64,000 bases of DNA from Phycomyces blakesleeanus NRRL 1555(-) (GCF_001638985.1 NW_017265155.1:682001-746000); one strand, 5' to 3'; positions 22,842 to 34,988 are shown, counted from the first letter of the stretch. The notes: generated by a model not told the origin, from the sequence alone. Translations and numbers: made by a program.

Positions 22842-24266
22842 TTAGTCACTGTCTTCAAGCTGATCTCCAGAATTATTTCCGTCTTGATCTTGATCTTGAG
22901 CTTGATCTTGGTCTTCAATTTCATCTTCAATGTCATCGTCTTCACTAAAATCATCAGAGTCTCCCTCTGATCTTGAATCCGAACCATAATTTAGATCTTT
23001 TTCATAGTTACTTGGATCATAATCTTCATCTTCTTCATCATCATCGTCGTCATCATAGTTGTTGCTTGATATTGTTTTGTTGTTATTCTGAATATCTTTT
23101 TCTGCTATTGTTGCTGAGTTCTCTTTGGATCCTACTGCCTTTTGTTTTGGCTCGGGAGCCTTTGTTTCCTCGCTCATGCTTTTGTCGTGGATTTTAGATC
23201 TCTTGATATATTCATCAATACCATCATATTCCGATCGTTCGATCATTGAAAACTCGATTGTTGTAGTTTGTTCTTTTTCATCCTTATTCTTTACGCCTGA
23301 ACTTGGATTTGAATTTGAGTTTGAGTTTGATGATGATGATGATGATGATGTTGATGTAGTGGAAATAGATGACAGAGGTGCGCCCAACACATTGGCGCCT
23401 TTTTTGAGTATTAAAGATAGATCAAATGTGTGCTGAGTGATTGTACTGACTACAATAGATGAAATGCTCTTGACGGGTATGATAAATGTGGGCTTCTTAA
23501 ATCCGTAAAGAACACCTTCGGGTAAAAAGAACAGGCTGCCTTGTTTGCTTCTCAGGAACACATTTACATAGAGTCTGTCGTGTTCGCGCTTGCCTGTAGT
23601 TGGGGATGTGACAGTTGAAGTAAACAGCTGGCCAGATGGTTGGGTGACAGAAAGGCGAGCGTCCTTTTGCAGAATTTCGATCAATGCGAGGTGTTTGTCT
23701 TGACCAAGAATTTGGTCGGTTTGGTGGCCTGGACGTGTGACCACAAGATCTGCCTTGTCCTGTATATTAAAAACGACAGATTCTGTTGCTGTTATCGCTG
23801 CCGGTGTATTCTCTCCTTCTTCTTTTTGGTGTGCCTTGTTTTTGAAAAAGAGAGCGATTGTGTAGTTTTTCTGTGCTTTGTCGGGCGTTGGTGTACATGA
23901 GGCAATTTCGACATCGTCCAAAAGATATTCGTATTCTGGGATTTGTGTTTTTGAATTGACCAATTGTAGATTGAAATTAGTGATTACGATGTTGAATTTT
24001 TTACGAGCTGGGATATTAAAGGAGACATCGATTATTGATGCGATGATTGTGTGTGTTGGTGGTGCTGTGATTTCTAAAGTGTTGTGATGGTTTGTCTTGC
24101 GTTTCTTGGAGTCTGGTTCGGCTTGTTCGACAAGGGCAAGTTTTGCGGTGTAGTGGTCGATGAGACCTTTGATTGTGTTGATTGTTGATGGATATTTTGT
24201 CAGGACATCCTGCAGAGCCTGTCTCAATCCGGGTTCATCAATACTTTCTTCAAGCCAAGCTGTCAT
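22842..24266 (-). CDS. RTT106: RTT106-like histone chaperone (SPT16 middle-domain/PH fold)
   Basis: One exon, 474 residues, starting at the ATG at 24266 (MTAWLEES); a longer frame needs a GTG start and adds only A/T-rich low-complexity codons. An N-terminal helical part (~1-55) precedes a KKRK basic patch. Two PH-like lobes follow: ~70-200 (ITAPPTHTIIASIIDVSFNIPARKK) and ~230-330, containing LYVNVFLRSKQGSLFFLPEGVLYGFKKP, FIIPVKSISSI and QHTFDLSL, the core of the Rtt106/SPT16-middle family; EYDGIDEYIKR closes the second lobe, as in Rtt106. After a Ser/Asn tract encoded by GAT/TCA repeats comes a ~110-residue Asp/Glu tail typical of H3-H4 chaperones. Family role: binding H3-H4 (H3K56ac) and depositing it behind replication forks. 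POB3/SSRP1 is a more distant relative but has an SSRP1 N-terminus and HMG box not seen here. Confidence 0.87.
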   Translation of the reverse strand: MTAWLEESIDEPGLRQALQDVLTKYPSTINTIKGLIDHYTAKLALVEQAEPDSKKRKTNHHNTLEITAPPTHTIIASIIDVSFNIPARKKFNIVITNFNLQLVNSKTQIPEYEYLLDDVEIASCTPTPDKAQKNYTIALFFKNKAHQKEEGENTPAAITATESVVFNIQDKADLVVTRPGHQTDQILGQDKHLALIEILQKDARLSVTQPSGQLFTSTVTSPTTGKREHDRLYVNVFLRSKQGSLFFLPEGVLYGFKKPTFIIPVKSISSIVVSTITQHTFDLSLILKKGANVLGAPLSSISTTSTSSSSSSSNSNSNSNPSSGVKNKDEKEQTTTIEFSMIERSEYDGIDEYIKRSKIHDKSMSEETKAPEPKQKAVGSKENSATIAEKDIQNNNKTISSNNYDDDDDDEEDEDYDPSNYEKDLNYGSDSRSEGDSDDFSEDDDIEDEIEDQDQAQDQDQDGNNSGDQLEDSD

Positions 24267-24429
24267 TTGTAAGAAATTTGGTTGAAATAAAATAATAAAA
24301 AATAATAATTTTTTTTTTAATTTTTTGTTTGTTTGGTCTGCCACTCAAAAAAAATAATAATATTTATATAAATAAAATAGCTTGTAATAATATAAGGGAC
24401 CTGAGCAAGTCTCTAGTAATATTATTATA

Positions 24430-24460
24430 GTGTAGTGTAGTGTAGTGTAGTGTAGTGTAG
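24430..24460. repeat. GTAGT pentanucleotide microsatellite
   Basis: About six perfect tandem copies of TGTAG, 160 bp upstream of the RTT106-like start codon. Confidence 0.9.
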
Positions 24461-25539
24461 CTTGTAATGCGGTATATTATTTTGCTGAATTAACTTTACT
24501 AACTTGTTAAATAAGTCAGCCTAAAGATAATTTCGCTCTGTCTCTCTGTATATACGATTCTATATATTGGTTTTTATGGTGTTCTTGAATAGAAACGAAA
24601 TAAATTGACAGATTCTATGTACAAATGTATATAATAATAATAATAATAGCGTGAATTTGAAGGCTAAATGAATGTTTGTACTTGTAGTTGGTCTTGTGAT
24701 TGCACTTGGTCTTTATTTTCAATTACTGTTTTTTCTTGGGCTGCTTTAATGTCTCATGTCATTTGTCATTTTCTCTAGGTGTCCAGAAAAAGAACATTGA
24801 ATATATACATACATACATATATTTTTTCCTTCAGTCGTGTGAAATTTCTAATTGTAAAATTTATATTACAAAATGAAAATTATCACCTTGTTTGTAATTT
24901 ACTATTAAAACTGATAATCATTTTTATAATGAACTTTTTTTTGGGGGGTTTTGTTTTATAGCTAATCTATAGACATCACCTGTTTAGACTATAGGTTGAC
25001 TTTATATCCAAAAACAACAAAGTAAAATAGAGTAAAATAACCCACGTTAATTTAATCTCATATGCTGTACACAAAGACAATGCACGTTTTTATTAGCTCT
25101 TGATTATCATTGTCATCTACATACTTATTTAAACATCACGTATCTAATAAAGACTCTTATTTTATAATTAAATATATATATATATATTGGGTCAGTGCAC
25201 ACGGACAGACTCTTTCTTATTTTGTATATACACACACACACACACAAAAACACCCAAACACTAAACTTTTGGTTGTCTCTGCTGATTCTCCTTCAAATAC
25301 TATAACTCTATTGGCTGAAAATATTGCAGAGCCAGTGCTTCAAATCCTGTAATATCTCCCAATAAAGATACTACTTTTCTGTTCTGCTCGGTCTCTAGTG
25401 ACTCTGGTAGTTGTTCCTGGCTTTAATCAAGTTCTACGTCATGTTTTTTTTTTCAATAGAGCCTAATACTTTTGCTGTTGCATGGTTCCAAGTAGTCATC
25501 ATATTGATATCAGCATCTTTTTTTTTGAAGGTGAAAGAT

Positions 25540-26060
25540 TCCTAGCTTTTCTTTGGTCCCTGCTTGGTGCTGGCTGCCGCGTGGGATTTTGCGTTATTAT
25601 GCAAAAATTTGATTTCATACTTGTTCATATTTTGCTTTTCTAACGCTTCCAGAAGACCCTGCTGAAGAACGGTCATATATTTTGTACTGTCCGTGTTCTC
25701 ATCGATCTTCCCAATCTTCTTATGTCCTTTGGAAGAAGAAGAAAAAATCCCCGCACCATGATGTGTCCTCCAGCATGGACAGTTGGGGAACCATCCTTAC
25801 TTTTTTTTTTCTTTAGAGAAGGTTACTCCTGTTTGTAAATGAAGCATGATGCTTTCAACAATGTACATATTGCTAGAGACTGTACAAGGCAAGGGATCCC
25901 TCACTAGACAATTGTCTTGTTATCTCCAGTTATTATAAATTCATTCTTCTTGAACGCACCGACAATACGGCGGACGAGATTTGGGTCGATTTTGTCAGGT
26001 TTACCCTTATCCTCAAAGGCAGCAAGACCAGTTTTGGATAAATCTCTATTAACAGTCGGT
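25540..26060 (-). pseudogene. Decayed Tc1/mariner-like transposase, middle (catalytic) portion
   Basis: On the minus strand, a frame with KTGLAAFEDKGKPDKIDPN and RRIVGAFKKNEF (like the linker between the two HTH units) ends in two stops. Further along, SPTVHAGGHIMVRGFF matches the transposase signature GGxxMVWGxF before the second catalytic strand, and in the next frame GHKKIGKIDENTDSTKYMTV then LQQGLLEALEKQ and KFLHNNAKSHAAASTK correspond to the G(N)MxSxxY and FxQDNAxxHxAxxT blocks. The usual catalytic Asp of QDN is Asn here (HNN), so even a repaired frame would lack it. The final SPDLNPIE block is missing. Clearly non-functional. Confidence 0.72.
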
Positions 26061-26549
26061 ATATATTTACAGTCATGTAGTAAATGTTAAATATTCAAAA
26101 TAATTTATCTAGAGTTGGTTTCAAGTTTTTATTTTATTCTTCTGAGATTTAATGATTAGCCAATGATAATCAACAAAGATATTTAAATGCTTGAGTACCC
26201 CCCTCTCTCCTTTTTTCCCCTCATGGTGAGTTAATTTGATGTAGATTTCTCTAATTTTTTTTTTAATTTTTAATTTTTTTAAAAAAAAAAAAAAGAATCG
26301 CTTTTTTCTGTCAAAAATCTTATATGTTTGACAAAAAGCCACCAAAAATAATAAAAATGAAATATATATATGTATATGAAAGAAAAATGACATTTTAGTT
26401 TCTTATAGAATAATTTCCAAAACGAGCTTTTCCTTGTCTCTATTTTCTCTATTTATAATACAATTCAATATAGTATAAGATACCATTATATATTACATTA
26501 TACTATAATACACTGTGATATACTTTAGACCCACACATTACAATACACA

Positions 26550-27631
26550 ATGGTAAATAAAAGAAGAAGAAGAACAGCAAAAAATGATCCTTGAGATCTA
26601 TAACATTTCGAGATTTTACATTGAATTCACAACTATAATAATAATAATAAAAATTATGTATAATATAATAATATTCTAATTTCAAATTGTTAATTATTTA
26701 TTTATTTATTTAGCCAAACAACAAAAGACATACGTTAAAAACCATCAAGAACAGAGAGGAATGCCATCCTAGTTCTCGCAAAGCACGTCAACTTACCCGA
26801 GTTTTTCTGAGAAAAGAACGTTTAGATCAGAGATCTACAGAAAGATCAAACAGTAATCCCAAAGGTATAAAACACATTTACTGTTAATGTTAACGATTAC
26901 CAACAGTGACTTGTAATTAACATTATTGGCATTATTATTTTAGCTGAAAGATGGATGTGGTTTCGTTATGCATTGGATGAATCGTTACCGCTTGCAACGA
27001 TGAAAGAAATGCACGATCTTGTTGAGATGTAAGTTACAGAAATATATAAATATATAAAAATTTATATATTAATTTTTAATTAATTATGGAATATTAAGGT
27101 ACCTGGAACGTAACAATGATGAATTGGCCAAGTTGGTCAAGGATAGACAGATTGGTGGACGTAGACCAAAGACAAAGCGTGAATTGTTGTTATTAGCTCT
27201 AATTGAGAGTGAACGTGCAGAATATAAGTCAGGATTTGGTAAGTTACTATGATGATATTATTATTTACTTTTTTCAGCTGATAAAGATAAAGAGATATAA
27301 ATATAAATATAAATATATGAAGATTGGCTGGTCGGACTAATGAAGAATCTTATTTGTTTGCATATCTAATTATTGTTATTATTATTATTTAGAGGTTCCT
27401 GATATGACAAATGGAAAGACACTCAAGCTTTTGAGAGATTGGGACGGCGATAATAACAGTATGGCAAGAATGCATTCTATCCGAATCAGTGCCCCGACAA
27501 ACCCAATTATTGCCGATGCAACTATGGAAGGTGTAACTTCAAGTGTAAATGCAAAGACAACTGCAGATGCAGATGCAGATGCAAATAACGCCACCACAAC
27601 AAAGTCTACAATTGACGCCATGGAAGAATAA
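26550..27631 (+). CDS. TMA16: Translation machinery-associated protein 16 (TMA16)
   Basis: Five exons (26550-26552, 26714-26864, 26944-27028, 27099-27238, 27393-27631) sum to 618 nt, 205 residues. The start exon holds only the ATG codon, spliced directly (ATG|GTAAAT) to CCA AAC AAC, giving MPNNKRHTLKTIKNREECHP; without that intron the frame stops after 14 codons. The N-terminal HPSSRKARQLTRVFLRKERL, the WMWFRYALDE helix (family: WFxxxLD), the EMHDLVEMYLERNNDEL helix, and ERAEYKSGFEVPDM followed by LKLLRDWDGD all follow the order of human and yeast Tma16. Tma16 binds pre-60S ribosomal particles in the nucleolus. The C-terminal tail (ADADADAN from a GATGCA repeat) is low complexity. A tandem ATTACA repeat follows the stop codon. 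Confidence 0.88.
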
Positions 27632-30600
27632 TTACAATTACAATTACAATTACAATTATAAATATACATATAAAAAAAGTATAAAATAAAATAAAGCAAG
27701 AAAGAAAGGAAAGGAGAGGAGAGGAGAGGAAGTGTATATATACATAGATATATGCTAATTAACGCACATACAGCAACAGCATCATCATCAAATACAGTAT
27801 CAAATACAGAAGCAGTAACATTTCGCAAAAATAATAATAATTGCATTACCACCATAAAGCATCATAAATCATAATCAAATAACAGATTCCGAATAGATAT
27901 ATATGTGTGTGTGAAAGAAAGAGAGAGAGAGAGAGGGAGTACAACTGAGATGAATTTTGATTTTATTGTAACAAACAAACCAAACCAAAATAAAATAAAA
28001 TAAAAACAAGTCAAGAGAAAGAGAGAAGGGTAAAAATTGGGGGCAATAGACAAATAGATAGATAGATAGATATGTAAAAGGCACGTCAAGTAATTGACGT
28101 TTTGCTTTAGATGGTGTGTTGCTTTTGTATTGTTTCCAAAACAGAAATAATTCTTCTGTTTCTTACAAATATGTACCTAATTACATATGTGATTTTAACG
28201 CCCAATTGTATTCTAAATCACTTGAGAAAAGCCTATGCTTAATATGATTTTATTTTGGTATTAAAAAAAAAAGGTATTCAACTCAATTCAACTCAATTCA
28301 ACTCAAACCAAACCAAGCCAGGACAAGCCAGGACAAGCCAGGACAATGCAATATAGTATACTATAGAAATAAAAAATAAAATTGTATCACATACTTCATC
28401 AGTAGAAATGCCGAAATGGTTCCGGGATCTCTGGGGCACAAAAAGGCAAGAGTGTGGTCGACATGCGTTGAAGGTGCATACTATATATAGGTGACCTTTC
28501 CAGATCCAGTAGAGGCTCATCTAACCCCCCCACGCACGCATACACAAAATATACAAACAAACAAACAAACAAAAAACCAAAAAAAAAGCCTTTTTTATCT
28601 ATTTATTTATGTAAAGAAGAAGAAGAAGGGAGAAAATAGGATATTAGAGGAGAAGGATAGAAAGGTAACTAGGCAGGTGCTTGATCTACCAAGATCTAGA
28701 TTAGATTTCCAAAAAAAAAACTAAAAAGAAAAAACAAAGAAGTTGTGCAGTAATGCAGTAGTTATTCGGATCGATCAATAGAAATGCACATCTCCCCACA
28801 CTTTCTTTTTTTTTCTTTTTTGTCTTTATTGCCATCACACTCCATCTTCAGTTAAAGCAGGAAGCAGGAGAAGAAGATCAAAGGGGCCAAGAAAGAGTCA
28901 AGGGAAATGGTATAAAGGGGGTGAACTGGATAAATAAAGAGAGAGAGAGAGAGGGGATAGCATAGAAAAAGGAAACAGGAGATAAAAAAAAAAGAACCTT
29001 GTTGACTTGATCAGAAATAATTGTAAGAATGAAAAGAAGTATAATCTTAATCGTTTGAACAGAAAGTGTTGCTCCACCAATACATAAATACACAAAGAAT
29101 ATCGCACAAAAGCACAACAGAACAAACTCTAGTGCTGTTTGTCCTTGTACAATAACTGGCCAAAAACCTTGATGATGTGGTTGTATTAGGTAATAAGAAC
29201 AATATCCTTTTTTAGAGTGTTATATATATATATATAAAAAGTACTCACACAAAGCACACTATTTTCACGATCATTTCAAGACTGGCTGTGTATTTGACGT
29301 GGGATCTGATGCTGATACTGATGCCAGCACTAAAGCTAACACTAACACTACCATTAGCACTAGCACTAATAATTCTAACCCTGGTCCTGGTTCTTTTCTT
29401 CTTATTTTGGGGGGGTGAGTAAAAGGGAAAATTTATAATTGAAAATGATTTTTTTATGATTATAATAATAATAAAAATAAAAATTTGTTTTTGACGTGGG
29501 TGGCATTTAATCCCGGGCTGGTCTAGTGTCGAGGGCTACGACCGAGTTGTTGAGTTGCACTGATATTAGGTACACAAAGACACAATGTGGAACGCAGTGT
29601 TGGGGGCCATGTCTTGTCAACTCTGGTGTCAATATATCCGGGCGTATTGGCATTGTTCAACCAACCAGCCAGCCAACCAGCCAACCAGCCAACCAGCCAA
29701 CCAACTGATGTGACAAACTTAGTTAGTCATTAAAGGCACTCGAATCAGTTGGGCCTTGTCAAGAAAAGAGACAAAAAAAAACAAACTTCAATAATCACCA
29801 ATTAGCAGTAAAATGATCGAGGCATTAAATTTTGCTCTAGTTGTCTACCTTTCTTTCATTTCTTTCTTTCTTTTTTTACCTGTTTACTTGGCTAACTACT
29901 TTACTACTTACATATATACATATATTCATATTCATATTAATATAGTATAATAGGAGAAATAGATGAAAACAGAAACAAGAGACCATGATCTCCATCATTA
30001 ATGAATACTTTACAGGGGTCGGAAAGGGTGAGGGAAGAGGACCCTTTATGTTATACTGCATACTGCATACTGCATTTTATTTCTATGATACAATGGAACC
30101 AATGAAGTGGTCTAAAACATCTATATTTTCTAATCAGAATACTTTTTTTTTTAAAAAAAAATTATTGATTTTCTTTATCTGGTGGCAAAAGAATTGATAC
30201 CAAATGGTCGAGACCTTTTCTCTCTTTTGGACTCTTTCTGTGTCGGTTTGTGCGTTTTTGCTGAAACAGACGTACTAGATACACTACTTAAATATCACAA
30301 TATTTCTTTTTTTTCCGACGCACGGACCTAATGCCTCGGTCGAGTCTCGGTAGTGTTGCCGCACTTTAATAGTGGTGTGTCATAAAAAGTCACACCTTTT
30401 TATTTTAGGTTTTTTTTTTGGTGTATGTATGTATGCATATGTATATAAATATCTATAGAATAATCCGAAAAGCATGTGTAGATGAGTGCAAATGTAGCCA
30501 TGTTAGCTGTAGATTTAGTCTTTCTTTCTTATTGAATTGAATTGAATTGTAGTGGATTTTGAAACATTTCTGGGCATTTTGGCTTTATATACAGTTGGTT

Positions 30601-31756
30601 CAATTAATATTGATAGATAGCCTATTATACTCCTACTTTACTTAACAAGCCACTTTTGCCGAAGTAAAAGGAATAAGATAAAAAAATAAAGATGTACAGG
30701 AGACTTTCAGTTGTGAGGAAAATAATAGTCAAGCTAAATATATTATATATATATATATATTTGTAAACTTGTGAAAATTTTTGGAAATACCCCTTGTGCA
30801 ATCTCCTTGTTCTGTTGCCAGCGTGTCAAGCTACCGATCAGAGAGAGAGAGAAGGACGAATAATTAACAAGACACAGACAGATGAACACATAGAAAAAAG
30901 AAAGAAAGAAGAGAGAGAGAGAGAGAGGGGATAATTATAAGGTGATCTTTAATAATAAAATCAAATCATATATTACATTTTAATATAATATAATATAATA
31001 GTAAAATTACTCTTATTGCTTGTTCAGTCAATTTTTTGCGTGAACTTATAGGATGATTGATCAGCAACCAATGACAAAGACCATCGATCACCTATCCCAA
31101 GGTTGATTAGATCGATTCTGACTGTCTGAGCCGACAAACACACTTTTGTCTTCTATCTATCTATATTTTGGTTCTTTTTATATACATAATATATAATCTC
31201 TGGTCTCACAATCTAGTTACACCACCAGACGGACGTTCACAATATCAAGCGACTATTTGGAGGGAACTTGGAAATTGTGCTACTACTGATTTCAAATAGT
31301 CCATTATATAGTGTGCCTCAACAGGAACAAGAAAAAAGTATAATATTTTCCGGTATTTCCTTTTGCCCTCTCTATAATATCTATAATCTCCCACCTCTGA
31401 CTCCCCCCCCCCCCCCCCTTTTTTTTTTTATTTTTATTTATATGTATATATATTATTTTATATTATATTTTATTTAATAGAAAGAGATTTTATAATTATG
31501 AAATTTTAAATTTTAAATTTTGATTATGATTATGATTATGATTTTTTATTTTATTATATAAATTCGGCTCACTCTAATTTTTATAATTATTATCTGTCTA
31601 AATAGGCACGCCCTTTTTTTTTATAAAAAAAAATATAATATAAAGTCTCTCTATCACTATCCCCACTTTCATCTCTACTTCTTTCACCCACATCACTCTT
31701 CAATCCTACACCTCCTTTGCTCCACCCCTTCTATCCCGTCCCTCTTCTAGTCTCCA
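27632..31756. other. 4.1-kb intergenic region rich in simple repeats
   Basis: No frame I can support. Contents: GA-rich tracts, an ATTACA repeat after TMA16, an octamer repeat at 29661-29705, AT runs, a C-run at about 31406-31420 and a CT/CA-rich promoter-like leader from 31.63 kb to the next start codon. A slightly GC-richer patch at 29270-29710 has short open stretches (for example VGSDADTDASTKANTNT ending at a GGGTGAGT donor-like site), too weak to call exons. Confidence 0.55.
29661..29705. repeat. CCAACCAG octamer tandem repeat
   Basis: Five to six imperfect copies of CCAACCAG/CCAGCCAA in a row, within a locally GC-richer patch. Confidence 0.85.
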
Positions 31757-32785
31757 ATGGATCGCGTTTCTCACTCGACCACTGCAGTTTCTTCTGCCCA
31801 CAAAACATCATTACCCAATCTTCACAGACGCAGCCTTAAAACTCTAAAGTCAACACCCTCAACATCATTTTCATTCACATCTTCAGCAACACATTCAGCA
31901 CCATCATCACGGCCTCTGCCCCTTACAAAAGAAAATCTCATGCTTGTCACAGACGAAACAGAGCAGCCAGCAAATGTTCTGATACGTTACTACAATGGCA
32001 TGGCTACCGTCTCTACATCAACCTCATCAACCTCAACATCATCCACATCCTTTTCTTCATCTTCTTTATCAAAATCAGAGAAATTCTCAACATCACATAT
32101 TCCCGTCCGCCGTCGTGAGCGCAGACCATCTAGTATGGATGCTGTCATGCAATCTCCTCGGTTACTCCCCTTCCCATACCACAACGATTCACTATTTCTG
32201 CCAACTGCAGAACAGAGCCATCGTCCCTCCACAACCAATTCGCCAAATTCATCTCTTCTCGACATCTCTATCCCACCCTCCCAACAAAACCAGTTTCAAT
32301 ATCAATACAAACCTGCCGATGGTTCCACACCCGCACCTTCCAGGCGCTCGAGCGCTACAGACCACAGACGTCCTGTACAAGTCCCACAAGCTCCGCGTAG
32401 ACAGTCGAGTGCACCAGGGTCATTCAATAAGGCCAGAATTGCATTCACAAAAAAGAATCGTACTTCTAAGCGGAAATCAGCACCTGCAGGTACTACCGTC
32501 CAAATGGCCCCTTCTCTAGACACGAGCAGTAACAACACCAGTGACAGCAACAGCAGCACCAGTGATCCGTGCGAGCCCGAAAGCCCAACTTGGATTTCAC
32601 GAGCTCTGAAATTCTTTAGCAAGCGCAAGACAGCACCATTAACAGCAACATTATCAGCAGCACAACAACCGGCATCAAAAGTCTGCCGATTTTCTGAGCA
32701 ACCCGTATGGTACAGCCAATATGCCAACAATCCTCGGCCCACTCCAATCGTCTTGGTCTCTCAGAGTATGGCCGCTGCTGCCTAA
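31757..32785 (+). CDS. Ser/Thr-rich low-complexity protein of unknown function
   Basis: A single-exon frame of 342 residues from an ATG preceded by a CT-rich leader ending TCTCCAATGG. Not recognised. It is disordered-looking: Ser/Thr blocks (STSTSSTSTSSTSFSSSS near 90-105), several basic clusters (PVRRRERRPSSMD near 117; RRQSSAP, KKNRTSKRKSAPAG near 215-245) that resemble PKA/AGC or 14-3-3 sites of the RRxS type, and one better-ordered patch near residues 276-292 (PTWISRALKFFSKRK), an amphipathic, membrane- or partner-binding-like helix. No signal peptide, transmembrane helix or known domain. Codon use and a TAA stop followed by a long pyrimidine-rich 3' flank are like neighbouring real genes, so it is probably expressed. 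A regulatory or scaffold role is only a guess. Confidence 0.7.
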   Translation: MDRVSHSTTAVSSAHKTSLPNLHRRSLKTLKSTPSTSFSFTSSATHSAPSSRPLPLTKENLMLVTDETEQPANVLIRYYNGMATVSTSTSSTSTSSTSFSSSSLSKSEKFSTSHIPVRRRERRPSSMDAVMQSPRLLPFPYHNDSLFLPTAEQSHRPSTTNSPNSSLLDISIPPSQQNQFQYQYKPADGSTPAPSRRSSATDHRRPVQVPQAPRRQSSAPGSFNKARIAFTKKNRTSKRKSAPAGTTVQMAPSLDTSSNNTSDSNSSTSDPCEPESPTWISRALKFFSKRKTAPLTATLSAAQQPASKVCRFSEQPVWYSQYANNPRPTPIVLVSQSMAAAA

Positions 32786-34388
32786 TGTCGTACATATCTT
32801 TTACATTTATACCCTTTTTTTTTCTTTTTCTTTATATTGTTTTTTTTCCCTTCTCTTTACTATATATGCCCCCCCCCTCTCTCTCTTTTTTTCCCCTCAC
32901 TCACTCACTCATACATCATTTAAGCTGTGGTCTCTCTTGTTTCCAAGGTTACCTATTCTTTCCTAAGCACTTCTCCTCTTAATCCTCATACATCTTCACT
33001 CCCAACAACAACCAAAAGAAGAGAGAAAAAAAGAAAAACTCATTATGATTTTTCTCTTATATATTGTGTTTTCTTTTTTTTTTTTCTTCTTCTTTGTTTC
33101 GATGTGTGATGCTTTGGTCATCTATTGCACTCGAATTCAATAACTAAAGAAACACATTCCTCCCATTTACCTACCTCCTCTTCCTCCTGGCTCATCGTTT
33201 GCCTTTTTGGCAAATCTCTTCCTTTCTCTCCCATCACATAAACCATATATACGCATTTCACCTCGAGCGACATGTTGCACGTTTCTCTCGTCATGCACAT
33301 AGATTTCCTTTCATTCTTTATCTATCATTTTCATCTTCATCTTTACACTTTTTTTTTCTTTACTATTATACTTATCATTATCACTATAATTATCATTATC
33401 ATTACCATTATAATTAGCATTTCATATCAATTACCCTTTACCCTTTACCCTTTTTTCCCTATTTCTATACATAATATTCTTAAATTTTTAAATTCTATAA
33501 TATTTACTTATCTTATATACATAGCCCCAGAACCACACTTCCACCCCTTTTATTCCTTTCTTTTCAGGTAAAAGCAATTCAACTTCTTTTTGGTTTTATT
33601 GCTGTCCTGTCCTTTCTTTTTCTTTTTTTTTTCTTTTTTCTTTTTATTTTCATTTTGTCTGTTTGCATTCATTTTATTTTCAATCAATAAAAACTTTCAA
33701 TAAATATATATATATTTTTATTAAGAAAAAAAAAGAAAAAAAAGAGAGGGCTCATGTACAAGAAAGATACATATATAGAAGCAAATAGACAGACCCACAG
33801 ACAAAATGGTCAATTTGGTCAAATAGACTAGAGAGAAAAACAAAAAAAAAGCATGAGAGATAGATTTGTATACTGTGTTCATTTCTTTCTTTCTTTCTTT
33901 TTTTCTTGATTGTCTGTACTCTCAATTACCAAGGATTTGTCTTTTTACTGTTACTTTTACGATTACTACCCACCCATTTAGTCGTGCTATTCTTTACATA
34001 GATTTATATATTTATATATTTATATTAGTTTAGCTTTATACAAGCTTCTTGGAATTGTACACTAGCCAGTATCACCAAACAAACAAACAAACAAACACGC
34101 AAAAACGAAACAAAAAACAAAGCAATTAGACAGAGAAATAAAGAATGTGCTACTATTTCTCTTGATTTTTTTCTTCTTCTTCTTCTTCTTTTGCTTTGGT
34201 TACTCACGGCGTAGCACTTGATTTCACAACTCATCTCTCTCTGTGTGTGTGTGTGTTTGTGTCTTATTTCGGGTGTCGTTGTACAGAGAAACATGGTTCC
34301 AAAATAACAAATATCGCCACTTGCTAAAATACACCCACAAAAAATACACACACCAATATATATATATATATATAAAAAGGAACCTGAT

Positions 34389-34435
34389 GTATGTAGGTAT
34401 GTATGTATGTATGTATGTATGTATGTATGTATGTA
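34389..34435. repeat. TATG tetranucleotide microsatellite
   Basis: Ten or so tandem GTAT units, followed within 15 bp by a run of about 14 C. Confidence 0.9.
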
Positions 34436-34988
34436 CGCCCTTATCCCCCCCCCCCCCCTTCTTTCTTTTCTTTTCTTTTTTGGTGACTTTCTATATCTTC
34501 ACATCACTCCACTATCTCCTATCTCCCCCACGATCCTTTAATACATATGAACCGAGGGTACTATAAAAATAGCAGAGACAGAGAAATATAGAGAGAAAAC
34601 AAGAGAGATAGAAAATAGGGCTAAATATCTTGACACTCTGGTGATTTAAACCAATCGCCACGCTTTTCATTAATCTATATTTAATTATTATTACTATAGA
34701 TATAAATAAGTACATAATAGTACTTTAATGTCTATTATATACATAAAATATATATATATATATAATTGGCTATAGACTTTGACACACAAAGTTAATTGAC
34801 ACACGCACGCACGTATACACCCACAAAAAGGAAAATGGAAATTGAAACAGATGTTGAGAAAACGGCAAATTTTCAGTCTAGATATCAATTTATACTATAT
34901 TATATTATTATTTTGCTGGTCTAAACAAACACACACACAAAAAACCCAACTTGTAAGAATTATATTGTACTATGTTGTGCTGTGTAAT

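Larger units (their letters stand above)
24267..26549. other. Intergenic region with microsatellites and decayed transposase
   Basis: Holds a GTAGT pentamer repeat at 24430-24460, AT-rich DNA with no conserved frame to 25.4 kb, and the transposase remnant at 25540-26060 (separate entry). Right edge carries the promoter of TMA16. Confidence 0.6.

Noticed and set aside
24267..24344. Upstream extension of the RTT106-like frame beginning at 24344
   Set aside because: The codon is GTG, not ATG, and the extra codons are Lys/Phe low complexity; the ATG at 24266 starts the conserved part.
28405..28530. Small plus-strand gene starting MPKWFRDLWGTKRQE near 28408
   Set aside because: Stops after about 28 codons; an intron to the next short frame is possible but no conserved sequence follows.
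29270..29410. Exon encoding VGSDADTDASTKANTNT with a GGGTGAGT donor
   Set aside because: Built from imperfect hexamer repeats, with no acceptor-linked partner exon or recognised domain.
33361..33420. ATTATC/TATCAT-rich frames with YHYHYNYHYHYHYN
   Set aside because: Translated microsatellite only.
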